A stretch of 64,000 nt of DNA from Phreatobacter cathodiphilus (GTDB lineage Bacteria; Pseudomonadota; Alphaproteobacteria; Rhizobiales; Phreatobacteraceae). Shown here piece by piece: positions 54,078 through 63,457 of this stretch. The first letter of the stretch is position 1. Each line of letters begins with the position of its first letter. The notes under the pieces were generated by a model. That model was not told the origin of the DNA, searched no databases, and worked only from the letters and a program-made list of their open reading frames with translations. Location of the stretch: positions 2,410,001 through 2,474,000 of the forward strand of contig NZ_CP027668.1 in the NCBI RefSeq assembly GCF_003008515.1, in the 5' to 3' direction. The position numbers and the translations under genes were made by a program.

Positions 54078-54758
54078 ATGGCCGGAGATCTCGACCGCGA
54101 CACCATGGAACGGGCCTATGCACGATGGGCGCCGATCTACGACGCCGTCTGCGGGCCCGTCTTCGAGAAGGGCCGCCGCGCCGCCACCGCCGCCGCGAAG
54201 CAGGCCGGCCGGCGCATCCTTGAGGTCGGCGTCGGCACCGGCCTGTCCTTTCAGGACTACGACGCCCGCCACGAGGTCTACGGCATCGACCTCTCCGAAC
54301 CGATGATCGCCAGGGCGCGCGAGCGCATGGCCTCGGGCGCCTTCCCCCATGTGAAGGAGGTGAACGTCATGGACGCCCACCACCTCGCCTATCCCGACGC
54401 CATGTTCGACGCTGTCGTGGCGCAGTTCGTCATCACCCTGGTCGAACGGCCCGAGCGGGTGCTGGACGAATGCGCCCGGGTGCTGAAGCCGGGCGGCGAG
54501 ATCATCCTCGTCAACCACCTCTATTCCGAGCGGGGCCTCGCCGCCGCCGTCGAGCGCTGGTTCGCCAAGCACGCCCACACCTTCGGCCTGAGGCCGGAGT
54601 TTCCCTTCCAGCGGCTGCAGGCCTGGGCCGAGGCCCATGGCGGGGTGGAGGTGGCCGAGCGCCGCCGCGTCGCGCTGCTCGGCGTCTATACCCTCGTCCG
54701 CTTCCGCAAGCTGGCCGAGGGCGATCGCGCCGCTACCCGTTTCGCCGCGGCGGGGTGA
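54078..54758 (+). CDS. pmtA: phosphatidylethanolamine N-methyltransferase-like (PmtA, Rhodobacter type)
   Basis: A 226-residue class I methyltransferase. The N-terminal YARWAPIYDAVCGPVFEKGRR is typical of the Rhodobacter-type PmtA that makes phosphatidylcholine from phosphatidylethanolamine. SAM motifs are LEVGVGTGLSFQDY, YGIDLSEPMIARAR, and RVLKPGGEIILVNH. The ATG at 54078 follows GGAGG. It is divergent from the phosphoesterase-glycosyltransferase pair, which again points to phospholipid work. Related ubiquinone-type methyltransferases cannot be wholly excluded. Confidence 0.8.
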   Translation: MAGDLDRDTMERAYARWAPIYDAVCGPVFEKGRRAATAAAKQAGRRILEVGVGTGLSFQDYDARHEVYGIDLSEPMIARARERMASGAFPHVKEVNVMDAHHLAYPDAMFDAVVAQFVITLVERPERVLDECARVLKPGGEIILVNHLYSERGLAAAVERWFAKHAHTFGLRPEFPFQRLQAWAEAHGGVEVAERRRVALLGVYTLVRFRKLAEGDRAATRFAAAG

Positions 54759-55000
54759 GGGACCACTCCCCGCGCTGAATGGCACGCGCGCCGCGCCCAG
54801 ATGGCACCGGCTCTCGTGACGTCGGCGCGGCACGATCGGCCTCGGATGGCGCCGGCCCCCGGCCGCCGGTATCGGCCTGCGGCGTTGCTCATGCGCAACG
54901 GCCGTGGCCCGGATCGCCCGTTCGACGAAGCGCCACGTTGATCCTGCCGGTGGCATTGCCCATACCAGCCTCACGAGGGTTCGACCGCCAGGAGGCTTCC

Positions 55001-56845
55001 ATGCGCCGTTCAGTCAACGACGCCGGCTCGAAGAACGCGGCCGCACGCGACAAGCGCGGGGAAGCGCTCGGCGCCCTGCCCGAATGGGACCTGACCGCGC
55101 TCTATGCCGGCATGGATGCGCCCGCCCTTGCCGACGACCTCTACCGCGGCGAGACCGAGGCCCTCGCCTTCGAGGCCGCCTACAAGGGCCGGCTTGAGGA
55201 GATCGCCCGCGGTGCCGGCGCCGCCGCCGGCCTCGCCGAGGCCGTCACGCGCTTCGAGGCGCTGGAGGACCTGCTCGGCCGCATCGCCTCCTATGCCGGC
55301 CTCGTCTATGCCGGCGACACCACCGATCCGGCGCGGGCGAAGTTCTACGGCGACATCCAGGAGAAGATCACCGCGACCTCGTCGCACCTGCTGTTCTTCA
55401 CCCTCGAGCTGAACCGCATCGAGGATGCGCTGATCGACCAGGCGCTGACCGTGCCTCCCCTCGCCCGCTACCGGCCCTGGCTGGAGGACATCCGCAAGGA
55501 CAAGCCCTTCCAGCTCGACGATCAGACCGAGAAGCTCTTCCACGAGAAGAACATGACCGGGCGCGCCGCCTGGAACCGCCTGTTCGACGAGACCATGGCG
55601 AGCCTGCGCTTCGAGATCGACGGCGAGAAGCTGCCGCTGGAGCCGGCGCTGAACCTGTTGCAGGACACCGCCGAGGACAATCGCCGCAAGGCCTCGGAAG
55701 CCCTCGCCGCGACCTTCAAGGAGAACCTGCGCACCTTCGCGCTGATCACCAACACGCTGGCCAAGGACAAGGAGATCTCCGACCGCTGGCGCGGCTTCGA
55801 GGACGTGGCGGATTCCCGCCACCTCGCCAACCGCGTCGAGCGCGAGGTGGTCGACGCCCTCGTCGCGGCAGTGCGCGAAAGCTATCCCGCCCTGTCCCAC
55901 CGCTACTACAGGCTCAAGGCACGCTGGTTCGGCAAGGAGTCCCTGCCGCACTGGGACCGCAACGCGCCGCTGCCGAAGGTCGAGCAGCGCACGATTCTCT
56001 GGACCGAGGCGCGCGACACGGTGCTGTCAGCCTATGCCGGCTTCTCGCCGCAGCTCTCCGGCATCGCCCGCCGCTTCTTCGACGAGGGCTGGATCGACGC
56101 GCCGGTCAGGCCCGGCAAGGCACCGGGCGCCTTCGCCCACCCGACCGTTCCCTCCGCCCATCCCTTCGTACTGCTCAACTACCAGGGCAAGCCGCGCGAC
56201 GTGATGATCCTCGCCCACGAGCTCGGCCACGGCGTGCACCAGGTGCTCGCCGCACCGAACGGCGCCCTGATGGCGCCGACACCGCTCACCCTCGCCGAGA
56301 CCGCCTCGGTCTTCGGCGAGATGCTGACCTTCAAGGCGATCCTGAAAGCCACCACCGACCCCGTCCAGAAGAAGGCGCTGATCGCCTCCAAGGTCGAGGA
56401 CATGATCAACACGGTGGTGCGCCAGATCGCCTTCTATTCCTTCGAGCGGAAGATCCACTCCGCCCGCCGCGACGGCGAACTCACCGCCGACGCGATCTCC
56501 GAGGCCTGGATGAGCGTTCAGGCCGAGAGCCTGGGACCTGCCATCGAGCTGAAGCCGGGCTACGAGACCTTCTGGGCCTATATCCCGCACTTCATCCACT
56601 CGCCCTTCTACGTCTATGCCTATGCCTTCGGCGATTGCCTGGTGAACTCTCTCTATGCGGTCTACGAGAAGGCCGATGCGGGCTTCGCCGAGCGCTATCT
56701 CGCCATGCTCGCCGCCGGCGGCACCAAGCACCATGCCGAACTGCTGGCGCCCTTCGGGCTGGACGCCCGCGATCCCGCCTTCTGGCAAGGCGGCCTCGGC
56801 GTCATCGCCCGCCTGATCGACGAACTCGAAGCCATGGAAGCCTGA
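55001..56845 (+). CDS. pepF: M3 family oligoendopeptidase (PepF type)
   Basis: A 614-residue zinc peptidase. The catalytic site HELGHGVHQ lies near residue 405 and the third zinc ligand is in TLAETASVFGEM. The long helical N-terminal part, including DLTALYAGMDAPALADDL, is typical of the PepF/M3B branch. It degrades short peptides in the cytosol. GGAGG precedes the ATG at 55001. The stop codon overlaps the next ATG (ATGA), so the NTF2-like gene is translationally coupled to it. Confidence 0.92.
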   Translation: MRRSVNDAGSKNAAARDKRGEALGALPEWDLTALYAGMDAPALADDLYRGETEALAFEAAYKGRLEEIARGAGAAAGLAEAVTRFEALEDLLGRIASYAGLVYAGDTTDPARAKFYGDIQEKITATSSHLLFFTLELNRIEDALIDQALTVPPLARYRPWLEDIRKDKPFQLDDQTEKLFHEKNMTGRAAWNRLFDETMASLRFEIDGEKLPLEPALNLLQDTAEDNRRKASEALAATFKENLRTFALITNTLAKDKEISDRWRGFEDVADSRHLANRVEREVVDALVAAVRESYPALSHRYYRLKARWFGKESLPHWDRNAPLPKVEQRTILWTEARDTVLSAYAGFSPQLSGIARRFFDEGWIDAPVRPGKAPGAFAHPTVPSAHPFVLLNYQGKPRDVMILAHELGHGVHQVLAAPNGALMAPTPLTLAETASVFGEMLTFKAILKATTDPVQKKALIASKVEDMINTVVRQIAFYSFERKIHSARRDGELTADAISEAWMSVQAESLGPAIELKPGYETFWAYIPHFIHSPFYVYAYAFGDCLVNSLYAVYEKADAGFAERYLAMLAAGGTKHHAELLAPFGLDARDPAFWQGGLGVIARLIDELEAMEA

Positions 56846-57258
56846 TGTCCCACCAGATCGCCGTCGTCACCCGCTTCTACAAGGAGATGTGGGACCACGC
56901 GGACAAGAGCCTCATCCCCGGCATCTTCCACAAGGACTTCACCTTCCGGGGATCGCTGGGGCCGGTGCTGGTGGGGCACGAGCAGTTCGCCGGCTATGTC
57001 GACTTCGTCACCGGCGCGCTCGGCAGCTACACCAGCGACATTCTCGACCTGGTCGAGCAGGGCGACAAGGTCGCCGGGCGCCTGCGCTTCCACGGCTATC
57101 ACCGCCAGGAGATGTTCGGCTTCGCGCCGACCGGCAAGCATGTCGCCTGGGCCGGCGCCCCCTTCTTCACCTTCGAGGGCGACAAGGTGCGCGACCTCTG
57201 GGTACTCGGCGACGTCCACGGGCTCATTGAGCAGTTGAAAGCGAACGCATCGGGGTAG
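56845..57258 (+). CDS. NTF2-like / SnoaL-type ester cyclase-like protein
   Basis: A 137-residue single-domain protein with the cone-shaped NTF2 fold. The pattern VTRFYKEMWDHADKSLIPGIFHKDFTFRG near the N-terminus and the central GHEQFAGYVDFVTGALGSYTSDI are usual for SnoaL-like/ester cyclase family proteins. Many of these bind small hydrophobic molecules, some are isomerases or hydrolases; no reaction is assignable. The ATG overlaps the pepF stop codon by four bases, indicating coupling. Confidence 0.78.
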   Translation: MSHQIAVVTRFYKEMWDHADKSLIPGIFHKDFTFRGSLGPVLVGHEQFAGYVDFVTGALGSYTSDILDLVEQGDKVAGRLRFHGYHRQEMFGFAPTGKHVAWAGAPFFTFEGDKVRDLWVLGDVHGLIEQLKANASG

Positions 57259-57288
57259 TGGAGGCCGGGTGACCCGGCTGCCTTTCCC

Positions 57289-57311
57289 GTGTTATACATT
57301 CTGTACAACAC
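57289..57311. promoter_or_regulatory. operator palindrome of the toxin-antitoxin operon
   Basis: GTGTTATACA (57289-57298), TTC, TGTACAACAC (57302-57311): 10-base arms that match at nine positions. The palindrome overlaps TATACA, a plausible -10 element, and ends 11 bases before the antitoxin ATG. Antitoxins of the AbrB/MazE type bind such sites to autoregulate. Confidence 0.75.
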
Positions 57312-57322
57312 GGGAGGATGCC

Positions 57323-57583
57323 ATGAACGAACAGCCGCGGAAGGTGGAGCAGGAAGGCTTCGTCCTGCAGGTTCGCAAGATCGGCAATTCCATCGGCGTG
57401 ATCCTGCCGAAGGAATTGCTTGCGCGTACCAACCTGCAGGAGGGGGATAAGCTGCACGTGATCGAGCAGACGGAGCGGACGATCAAACTGTCGCCCTATG
57501 ATCCCAAGCACGTGAAGGCCATGGGCATCGCCCGGAAGGCTTTCCGGGACTATGCCGACACCTTCAAGGCGCTCGCCAAATGA
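57323..57583 (+). CDS. AbrB/MazE-type antitoxin
   Basis: An 86-residue antitoxin with a swapped-hairpin AbrB DNA-binding fold: FVLQVRKIGNSIGVILPKELLARTNLQEGDKL near residue 14. The C-terminal half, with KAMGIARKAFRDYADTFKALAK, would wrap the toxin. It should bind the palindrome just upstream and neutralise the Doc-like toxin. GGGAGGATGCC precedes the ATG. It overlaps the toxin gene by four bases (ATGA), so the two are translationally coupled. Confidence 0.88.
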   Translation: MNEQPRKVEQEGFVLQVRKIGNSIGVILPKELLARTNLQEGDKLHVIEQTERTIKLSPYDPKHVKAMGIARKAFRDYADTFKALAK

Positions 57584-57960
57584 ACGAGCCGGTCTGGCTG
57601 GACGTCGACATCATCGATGTTCACGCCGAGCAACTGGCGCTGTTCGGTGGGCCGGAAGGTATTCGCGACCTCGGCATGCTCGAATCGGCGCTCGGCCGTC
57701 CGGTCAACAAGTTCGGCTACGGGGAGGAGGATTTCGCGGCGCTCGCAGCGGCCTACGCCTTCGGCATCGCCCGCAATCCCCCGTTCGTTGACGGGAACAA
57801 GAGGGCGGCCTTCGCGGCAATCATCGTGTTTCTCGGCCTCAACGACATCGCCTTCGCCCCGCCTCCGGCAGAGGCGACCGCCATCATCCTAGCCCTCGCC
57901 GCCGGCGAGGTCGGTGAGGACGGCCTGACGCGCTGGATCCGCGACAACTGGCCGACCTGA
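57580..57960 (+). CDS. Doc/Fic-type toxin with substituted motif histidine
   Basis: A 126-residue protein of the death-on-curing (Doc) branch of the Fic family, full length for Doc. The motif normally reads HPFVDGNKR; here residues 66-75 are NPPFVDGNKR, with Pro67 in place of the catalytic His. The change is one base (CAC to CCC, codon at 57778). Phe69, Asp71, Gly72, Asn73 and Arg75 are kept. Doc phosphorylates EF-Tu; the histidine is essential in known members, so toxicity is doubtful. The paired antitoxin lies just upstream. Confidence 0.88.
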   Translation: MNEPVWLDVDIIDVHAEQLALFGGPEGIRDLGMLESALGRPVNKFGYGEEDFAALAAAYAFGIARNPPFVDGNKRAAFAAIIVFLGLNDIAFAPPPAEATAIILALAAGEVGEDGLTRWIRDNWPT

Positions 57961-58031
57961 CCGGCCGCCCCCTCGAAACCCGGCACCTGCCGCACTATCT
58001 CAGGCTCTCCACCTCTTCCCCGGGAGCCCGC

Positions 58032-59396
58032 ATGCCGCCGCGCGACGATGAAGCCAATCGCCTGACCGGTCGCCTGTCGCGCTACGCCCGTGTCGGCACC
58101 AACGTGGCGGGCGCCGCCGCCTCCATCGCCGCCGCCCGGTTCTTCGGCGCCGGCCTCGACCGCGAGAAGAACGCCGCCGACCTCACCCGCGCGCTTGGGG
58201 GCCTCAAGGGGCCGATCATGAAGGTCGCCCAGCTCCTCGCCACCATTCCCGAGGTGCTGCCGCCCGAATATGCCGAGGAGTTGCAGAAGCTGCAGTCGGA
58301 AGCCCCGCCCATGGGGCCCGCCTTCGTCAAGCGCCGCATGATGGCCGAGCTCGGCCCCGACTGGGAGAAGCGCTTCGCCGCCTTCGACAAGATGCCCGCC
58401 GCCGCCGCCTCCCTCGGCCAGGTCCACCGCGCCACCGCCCATGACGGCATGGCGCTCGCCTGCAAGCTCCAGTACCCCGACATGCAGTCGGCCGTGGAGG
58501 CCGACCTCGCCCAGCTCGAAGTGCTCTTCGCCATCCACCGCCGCATGGACCCGGCGGTGGACACCCGCGAGATCGTCAAGGAGATCGGCGCCCGCGTCCG
58601 CGAGGAGCTCGATTACCGCCGCGAGGCCAAGCACGCGGCGCTCTACCGGGAGGTTCTCGCCGACGAGCCGCTGGTGCGTGTGCCGGACGTGCGCGACGAG
58701 CTCTCCACCGGCCGGCTCCTCACCCTCTCCTGGCTCGACGGCACCAAGATGCTGTCCCATGTCGACCGGCCGCTGGACATCCGCAACCGGCTGGCCACCG
58801 CCATGTTCCGCGCCTGGTGGCATCCCTTCACCGCCATCGGCGTCATCCACGGCGACCCGCACCTCGGCAATTACACTGTCTTCGATCAGGACGGCGAACC
58901 CGGCGGCATCAACCTTCTCGACTACGGCTGCGTGCGCATCTTCCCGCCGCGCTTCATCGGTGCCGTCATCGACCTCTACAAGGGACTCGAGGAGAACGAC
59001 GAGGCCCGCGTCGTCCACGCCTACGAGACCTGGGGGTTCAAGAACCTGAGCCGCGACCTCGTCGACATCCTCAACATGTGGGCCCGCTTCATCTACGGGC
59101 CGCTGCTCGACGACCGCGTGCGCTCCATCGCCGACGGCGTCGCGCCGGGCCAGTACGGTCGCCGCGAGGCCTTCACCGTCCACAAGGCGCTGAAGGAGAA
59201 GGGGCCCGTCACCATCCCGCAGGAATTCGTGCTGATGGACCGCGCCGCCATCGGTCTCGGCGGCGTCTTCCTGCATCTCAAGGCCGAGCTGAACTTCTAC
59301 CGGATGTTCAACGAGGAGATCGACCGGTTCAGCCTGGAGGCCGTCACCGCCCGCCAGCAGGCCGCCCTCGGCTCCGCCGGCCTTCTCGCCGCCTGA
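58032..59396 (+). CDS. AarF/ABC1/UbiB family kinase
   Basis: A 454-residue atypical kinase. The KxGQ-like motif is [25 protein letters not shown], the Ala-rich loop is [12 protein letters not shown], the nucleotide lysine is in [10 protein letters not shown], the catalytic loop is [14 protein letters not shown] and the metal motif is NLLDYGCVR. Members support ubiquinone synthesis as UbiB or act on lipids. The KxGQ motif has K-V-A-Q rather than K-x-G-Q, a variation seen in this alphaproteobacterial subgroup. The ATG at 58032 is used. It is followed by DUF4031, ispH, thrB and rnhA at short spacing. Confidence 0.88.
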   Translation: MPPRDDEANRLTGRLSRYARVGTNVAGAAASIAAARFFGAGLDREKNAADLTRALGGLKGPIMKVAQLLATIPEVLPPEYAEELQKLQSEAPPMGPAFVKRRMMAELGPDWEKRFAAFDKMPAAAASLGQVHRATAHDGMALACKLQYPDMQSAVEADLAQLEVLFAIHRRMDPAVDTREIVKEIGARVREELDYRREAKHAALYREVLADEPLVRVPDVRDELSTGRLLTLSWLDGTKMLSHVDRPLDIRNRLATAMFRAWWHPFTAIGVIHGDPHLGNYTVFDQDGEPGGINLLDYGCVRIFPPRFIGAVIDLYKGLEENDEARVVHAYETWGFKNLSRDLVDILNMWARFIYGPLLDDRVRSIADGVAPGQYGRREAFTVHKALKEKGPVTIPQEFVLMDRAAIGLGGVFLHLKAELNFYRMFNEEIDRFSLEAVTARQQAALGSAGLLAA

Positions 59397-59404
59397 GGCG
59401 CGCC

Positions 59405-59704
59405 GTGGCGGTCTATGTGGACGACCCGATCTGGCCCTGGCAGGGGCTCAAGTGGTGCCACCTCCTCGCCGACAGCGAGGAGGAACTACACCGCTTCGCC
59501 CGCGCCATGGGCGTTCACCGGCTGATCTACCAGGGCCCGCCGAAGACCAGCGCGCCCCATTACGACCTCACCGGCTTCGAGCGCCGCCGCGCCATCGCGC
59601 TCGGCGCCATTCCCTGCACAAGGCACGAGATCGTCGCCGTCTTCCGCCGCGTGCGGCTGCCGCGTCCCCAGGCCCGCGCAGGCCGCCTGAGGCCGTCGCC
59701 TTGA
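59405..59704 (+). CDS. DUF4031 domain protein
   Basis: A 99-residue protein of the DUF4031 family: [23 protein letters not shown] at the start, then HRFARAMGV, and [20 protein letters not shown] near the end. The His and Cys spacing suggests a small metal- or nucleotide-binding fold, but function is unknown. The start is GTG at 59405, nine bases after the kinase gene; the family usually starts M-x-VYVDD, which fits. The next gene, ispH, begins 50 bases later. Confidence 0.78.
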   Translation: MAVYVDDPIWPWQGLKWCHLLADSEEELHRFARAMGVHRLIYQGPPKTSAPHYDLTGFERRRAIALGAIPCTRHEIVAVFRRVRLPRPQARAGRLRPSP

Positions 59705-59754
59705 CAGGCGCGGCGCTTCCCCCGAAACCGGGACACCCCGATCCGGAGAGCTGT

Positions 59755-60714
59755 GTGTCCAAGCCCCTGCTCACAATCCTTCTGTGCTCGCCGCGCGGCT
59801 TCTGCGCCGGCGTCGTGCGCGCCATCGACGCCGTCGAGCAGGCGCTGAAGCTCTATGGGCCGCCCGTCTATGTGCGCCACGAGATCGTCCACAACCGCTT
59901 CGTCGTCGACGGGCTGAAGGCCAAGGGCGCCATCTTCGTCGAGGAGCTGGACGAGATCCCCGACACCGCCGCCCCCGTCATCTTCTCCGCTCACGGCGTG
60001 CCGAAATCCGTGCCGGCGAGCGCCCAGGAGCGCAACTTTCTCGCCATCGACGCCACCTGCCCGCTGGTCACCAAGGTGCATCGCGAGGCGGAGATCCACC
60101 ACCGCCGCGGCCGCGAGGTGGTGCTCGTCGGCCATGCCCGCCATCCCGAAGTCGTCGGCACCATGGGCCAGCTCCCGCCCGGCGCGGTCACCCTGATCGA
60201 GACGCTGGAGGATGCCCGCGCCTTCACCCCGCGCGATGACCAGGCTCTCGCCTTCGTCACCCAGACCACCCTGTCGGTGGACGACACCCGCGAGATCGTC
60301 GACTGCCTGCGCCAACGCTTCCCGGCCATCGTCGGCCCCCACAAGGAAGACATCTGCTACGCCACAACCAACCGCCAGGAGGCGGTGAAGCGGGTCGCCC
60401 CCCTGGTCGAGGCGATGATCGTCGTCGGCGCGCCAAACTCCTCCAATTCCCAACGCCTGCGCGAGGTGGCAGAGCGGGAGGGTTGCGCCGTCTCCGACCT
60501 GGTCCAGCGCGCCGCCGAGATCGACTGGACGCGCTTCGGCGCCATCGCCTCCCTTGGCATCACCGCCGGCGCCTCGGCCCCGGAAGTGCTGGTGGAGGAG
60601 ATCATCGAGGCCTTCGCCGAGCGCTACACCGTCTCGGTCCAGACCGTCTCCACCGCCGACGAGAGCGTCTTCTTCCCCCTGCCCCGCCAGCTGCGCCCCG
60701 ACGCGGCCGCCTGA
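59755..60714 (+). CDS. ispH: 4-hydroxy-3-methylbut-2-enyl diphosphate reductase
   Basis: A 319-residue iron-sulfur enzyme, last step of the methylerythritol phosphate pathway to isopentenyl and dimethylallyl diphosphate. The three cluster cysteines are in [23 protein letters not shown] and [13 protein letters not shown], and SAHGVP is the conserved loop. The start is GTG at 59755, preceded by GGAGAG. Spacing to thrB (11 bases) suggests one transcript. Isoprenoid supply also feeds ubiquinone, which the AarF kinase upstream may serve. Confidence 0.95.
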   Translation: MSKPLLTILLCSPRGFCAGVVRAIDAVEQALKLYGPPVYVRHEIVHNRFVVDGLKAKGAIFVEELDEIPDTAAPVIFSAHGVPKSVPASAQERNFLAIDATCPLVTKVHREAEIHHRRGREVVLVGHARHPEVVGTMGQLPPGAVTLIETLEDARAFTPRDDQALAFVTQTTLSVDDTREIVDCLRQRFPAIVGPHKEDICYATTNRQEAVKRVAPLVEAMIVVGAPNSSNSQRLREVAEREGCAVSDLVQRAAEIDWTRFGAIASLGITAGASAPEVLVEEIIEAFAERYTVSVQTVSTADESVFFPLPRQLRPDAAA

Positions 60715-60725
60715 AAGCCTTCCCC

Positions 60726-61688
60726 ATGGCCGTCTATACCGATGTCACCGCCGAGGAGCTCTCGGCCCATCTCGCGCGCTACGACATCGGGGAGCTCCTG
60801 TCCTTCAAGGGCATCGCCGAGGGGGTGGAGAACACCAACTTCCTGCTCCATACCACCGGCGGCAGCTTCATCCTGACGCTCTACGAGAAGCGCGTCGATC
60901 CGGCCGACCTGCCCTTCTTCATCGGCCTGATGGAACATCTCGCGGCACGCGGCCTCACCTGCCCGCAGCCGGTGCGGATGAAGGACGGCGCCACCCTCGG
61001 CGAGCTCGCCGGCCGCCCCGCCGCCATCGTCACCTTTCTCGACGGCATGTGGATCCGCCGCCCGCAGGTCCACCATTGCGCCGCCGTCGGCCGGGCCCTC
61101 GCCCAGCTCCACCTCGCCGGACAGGGCTTCGCGCTCACCCGCGTCAACGCTCTCTCCGTGCCGGGCTGGAGGCCGCTCGCCGAGAGGGCCGGCGCGCGCG
61201 CCGACACGGTCGCGCCTGGCCTTGCCGCCACGATCGCCGCCGAACTCGACCATTGCGAGCGATCCTGGCCGAAGAGCCTGCCGACCGGCGTCATCCACGC
61301 CGACCTCTTCAACGACAACGTCTTCTTCCTGCACGACCAACTGTCCGGGCTGATCGACTTCTACTTCGCCTGCAACGACATCCTCGCCTACGACCTGGCC
61401 ATCTGCCTCAACGCCTGGTGCTTTTCGGCCGATTTCGAATTCGACTTCGCCAAGGGCTCGGCCATGATCGCGGCCTATCAGGCGGTGCGCCCGCTCAGCG
61501 GCGATGAGACGGCGGCGCTGCCGCTGCTCGCCCGCGGCTCGGCCCTGCGCTTCCTGCTCACCCGTCTGGTCGACTGGCTCTACGTGCCGCCCGGCGCCGT
61601 GGTGACGCCGAAGGACCCCATCGAATATCTGAAGAAGCTGCGCTTCCATCAGAAGGTCGCCTCTCCCACCGAATATGGCCTGGCATGA
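60726..61688 (+). CDS. thrB: homoserine kinase (ThrB, APH-like)
   Basis: A 320-residue kinase of the aminoglycoside phosphotransferase-like fold that phosphorylates homoserine in threonine synthesis; it is the alphaproteobacterial form, not the GHMP type. Motifs are [34 protein letters not shown] (catalytic Asp) and [11 protein letters not shown]. The end [19 protein letters not shown] is typical. It ends by overlapping rnhA by four bases. ThrB next to ispH and rnhA is a conserved order in this group. Confidence 0.95.
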   Translation: MAVYTDVTAEELSAHLARYDIGELLSFKGIAEGVENTNFLLHTTGGSFILTLYEKRVDPADLPFFIGLMEHLAARGLTCPQPVRMKDGATLGELAGRPAAIVTFLDGMWIRRPQVHHCAAVGRALAQLHLAGQGFALTRVNALSVPGWRPLAERAGARADTVAPGLAATIAAELDHCERSWPKSLPTGVIHADLFNDNVFFLHDQLSGLIDFYFACNDILAYDLAICLNAWCFSADFEFDFAKGSAMIAAYQAVRPLSGDETAALPLLARGSALRFLLTRLVDWLYVPPGAVVTPKDPIEYLKKLRFHQKVASPTEYGLA

Positions 61689-62155
61689 ACAGTCTGGTGA
61701 AAGCGGCCCCCCGCCGCGTCGAGATCTTCACCGACGGCGCCTGCTCGGGAAATCCCGGGCCCGGCGGCTGGGGCGCCATCCTGCGCTTCGGCGAGACGAT
61801 GAAGGAACTCAGCGGCGGCGAGGCGGTCACCACCAACAACCGCATGGAGCTGATGGCCGCCATCAGCGCCCTCGAGGCGCTGAAGCGTCCCTCCCAGGTC
61901 GATCTGCACACCGACAGCCAATATGTGAAGAACGGCATCATGACCTGGATTCATGGCTGGAAGCGCAACGGCTGGCGGACCGCCGACAAGAAGCCGGTGA
62001 AGAACGCCGAGCTCTGGCAGCGGCTCGACGACGTCGCCGACCTCCACGAGATTACCTGGCACTGGGTCAAGGGCCATGCCGGCCATCCCGAGAACGAGCG
62101 GGCCGACGAGCTCGCCCGCGAGGGCATGGCCCCCTTCAAGCCGGTCCGGCGCTGA
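61685..62155 (+). CDS. rnhA: ribonuclease HI
   Basis: A 156-residue RNase H. The catalytic acidic residues are in [18 protein letters not shown] (Asp17), [10 protein letters not shown] (Glu), [12 protein letters not shown] (Asp) and [10 protein letters not shown] (Asp), and [12 protein letters not shown] provides the conserved His. It cleaves RNA in RNA:DNA hybrids in the cytosol. The ATG overlaps the thrB stop codon (ATGA). It is the last gene of the run that starts at the AarF kinase; the cupin gene follows after 85 bases. Confidence 0.97.
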   Translation: MNSLVKAAPRRVEIFTDGACSGNPGPGGWGAILRFGETMKELSGGEAVTTNNRMELMAAISALEALKRPSQVDLHTDSQYVKNGIMTWIHGWKRNGWRTADKKPVKNAELWQRLDDVADLHEITWHWVKGHAGHPENERADELAREGMAPFKPVRR

Positions 62156-62240
62156 TCACGGGGACGTGAGAATCGGCAGGTATTTTGCAACTCTGTGTTT
62201 CGACCGGGGGACACGTCCCGGATTGACACAGGAGACGACC

Positions 62241-62741
62241 ATGACCAGGCCGCCTTTCTCCGCCGCGAGCCTCGCCGATCTCGACCTCGACGCCGCCCCG
62301 ATCCGCCCCGAATGGGTGCTGGAGGGCCGCCCCGTCGCCCGCTGTCGCCACTGGTCGGATTCCTCCGACGGCACGACCTCGGCCATGGTCTGGGACTGCA
62401 CGGCCGGCACCTTCCGCTGGTATTTCGGCGGCGACGAGATCGTCCACATCATCGAGGGAGAGGTCGTCGTCTCCGGCGACGGCGCGCCCGCCCGCACCCT
62501 GCGTCCCGGCGATGCGGCCCTGTTCCGCGCCGGCACATGGGCGACCTGGCATGTGCCCCATTACGTGCGCAAGCACGCCATCTGCCGCGACAGCCTGCCC
62601 TCGGCCATCACCTTCCCGCTGAAGGCGACGCGCAAGGTGTTCGGCCTCGCCCGCCGCGTCCGCGAAACCGTCGCCGCTCGCATCGGCCTCACGGCTCAGC
62701 AGACGATCCCGCTGGCGCTCATGCTGGTGGTCGGGGTCTGA
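62241..62741 (+). CDS. cupin domain protein (DUF861/cupin_3 type)
   Basis: A 166-residue protein with one cupin fold of the cupin_3 type: CTAGTFRWYFGGDEIVHIIEGEVVVSGDG, then LRPGDAALFRAGTWATWHV. The set of metal-type residues is incomplete: there is no HxH, as is usual in this subgroup. A C-terminal hydrophobic stretch (about residues 146-166) may contact the membrane. Function is unknown. GGAGACGACC precedes the ATG at 62241. Confidence 0.75.
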   Translation: MTRPPFSAASLADLDLDAAPIRPEWVLEGRPVARCRHWSDSSDGTTSAMVWDCTAGTFRWYFGGDEIVHIIEGEVVVSGDGAPARTLRPGDAALFRAGTWATWHVPHYVRKHAICRDSLPSAITFPLKATRKVFGLARRVRETVAARIGLTAQQTIPLALMLVVGV

Positions 62742-62762
62742 ACCGACGCCGGACGTCTTCTA

Positions 62763-62814
62763 GAGGGCGCGACGCCCTCAAATGCCCTCCCCACCGCAAG
62801 CGGGGGGGGAGGGG
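62763..62814. repeat. paired GC-rich hairpins after the cupin gene
   Basis: GAGGGCG/CGCCCTC (62763-62769, 62773-62779) is followed by CCCTCCCC (62785-62792) and GGGGAGGGG (62806-62814). The second pair shares its arm sequence with the elements at 8154 and 38227. No T-run follows either hairpin. Confidence 0.5.
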
Positions 62815-62870
62815 AAGGAGCCTTACAGTGGAGGCGATCGCAGGGGGCGAGAGGGCCCGCCTTCGCTGGA

Positions 62871-63356
62871 TCAGAGTTGCTTCAGCAGGGCCTCGGCGCC
62901 CGACACGTCGGCCTTGCCCGGACCGTCCTCGATGTTCAGCGAGGTGACGACGCCGTCCTTGACGATCATCGAATAGCGCTTGGTGCGCATGCCCATGCCG
63001 AAGCCCGACATGTCGTTCTCCAGGCCCACCGCCTTGGCGAAGTCGGCGCTGCCGTCGGCGAGGATGCCGACCTTGTCCACCGCGCCGGTCGCCTTCTGCC
63101 AGGCGTCGAGCACGAAGACGTCGTTGGTCGAGGTGACGTAGATGCCGTCCACACCCTTGGCCTTGATCGCCTCGGCGTTGGAGACGAAGCCCGGCAGGTG
63201 GTTCTTGTGGCAGGTGGGCGTGAAGGCGCCCGGCACGGCGAAGAGAACGATGGTCTTGCCGGCGAAAACCTCCGCGGTGGTGCGGGCGGCGGGGCCGTCC
63301 GCGGTCATGGTGCGGAAGGTCGCTTCCGGCAGCTTGTCGCCGACCTGGATCGTCAT
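62871..63356 (-). CDS. peroxiredoxin (Prx5 type, one-Cys)
   Basis: A 161-residue thiol peroxidase. The peroxidatic cysteine is C49 in FAVPGAFTPTCHKNHLPGF, the full Prx5 signature. It is the only cysteine in the protein, so no internal resolving cysteine exists; glutathione/glutaredoxin or another thiol must regenerate it. GGAGTTCCCC precedes the ATG at 63356. It reduces hydroperoxides in the cytosol. It lies downstream of a DsbD-like gene on the same strand, 101 bases away, an interesting thiol-redox neighbour. Confidence 0.93.
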   Translation of the reverse strand: MTIQVGDKLPEATFRTMTADGPAARTTAEVFAGKTIVLFAVPGAFTPTCHKNHLPGFVSNAEAIKAKGVDGIYVTSTNDVFVLDAWQKATGAVDKVGILADGSADFAKAVGLENDMSGFGMGMRTKRYSMIVKDGVVTSLNIEDGPGKADVSGAEALLKQL

Positions 63357-63457
63357 GGGGAACTCCTGAAGATTCGTGCGTGGAACCGGCGGCCCGAAAC
63401 CGCACGGAATACCACCCACACTTAGTGCCTCGCCCGCCGGGCGTCGAGGGCGCGGCG

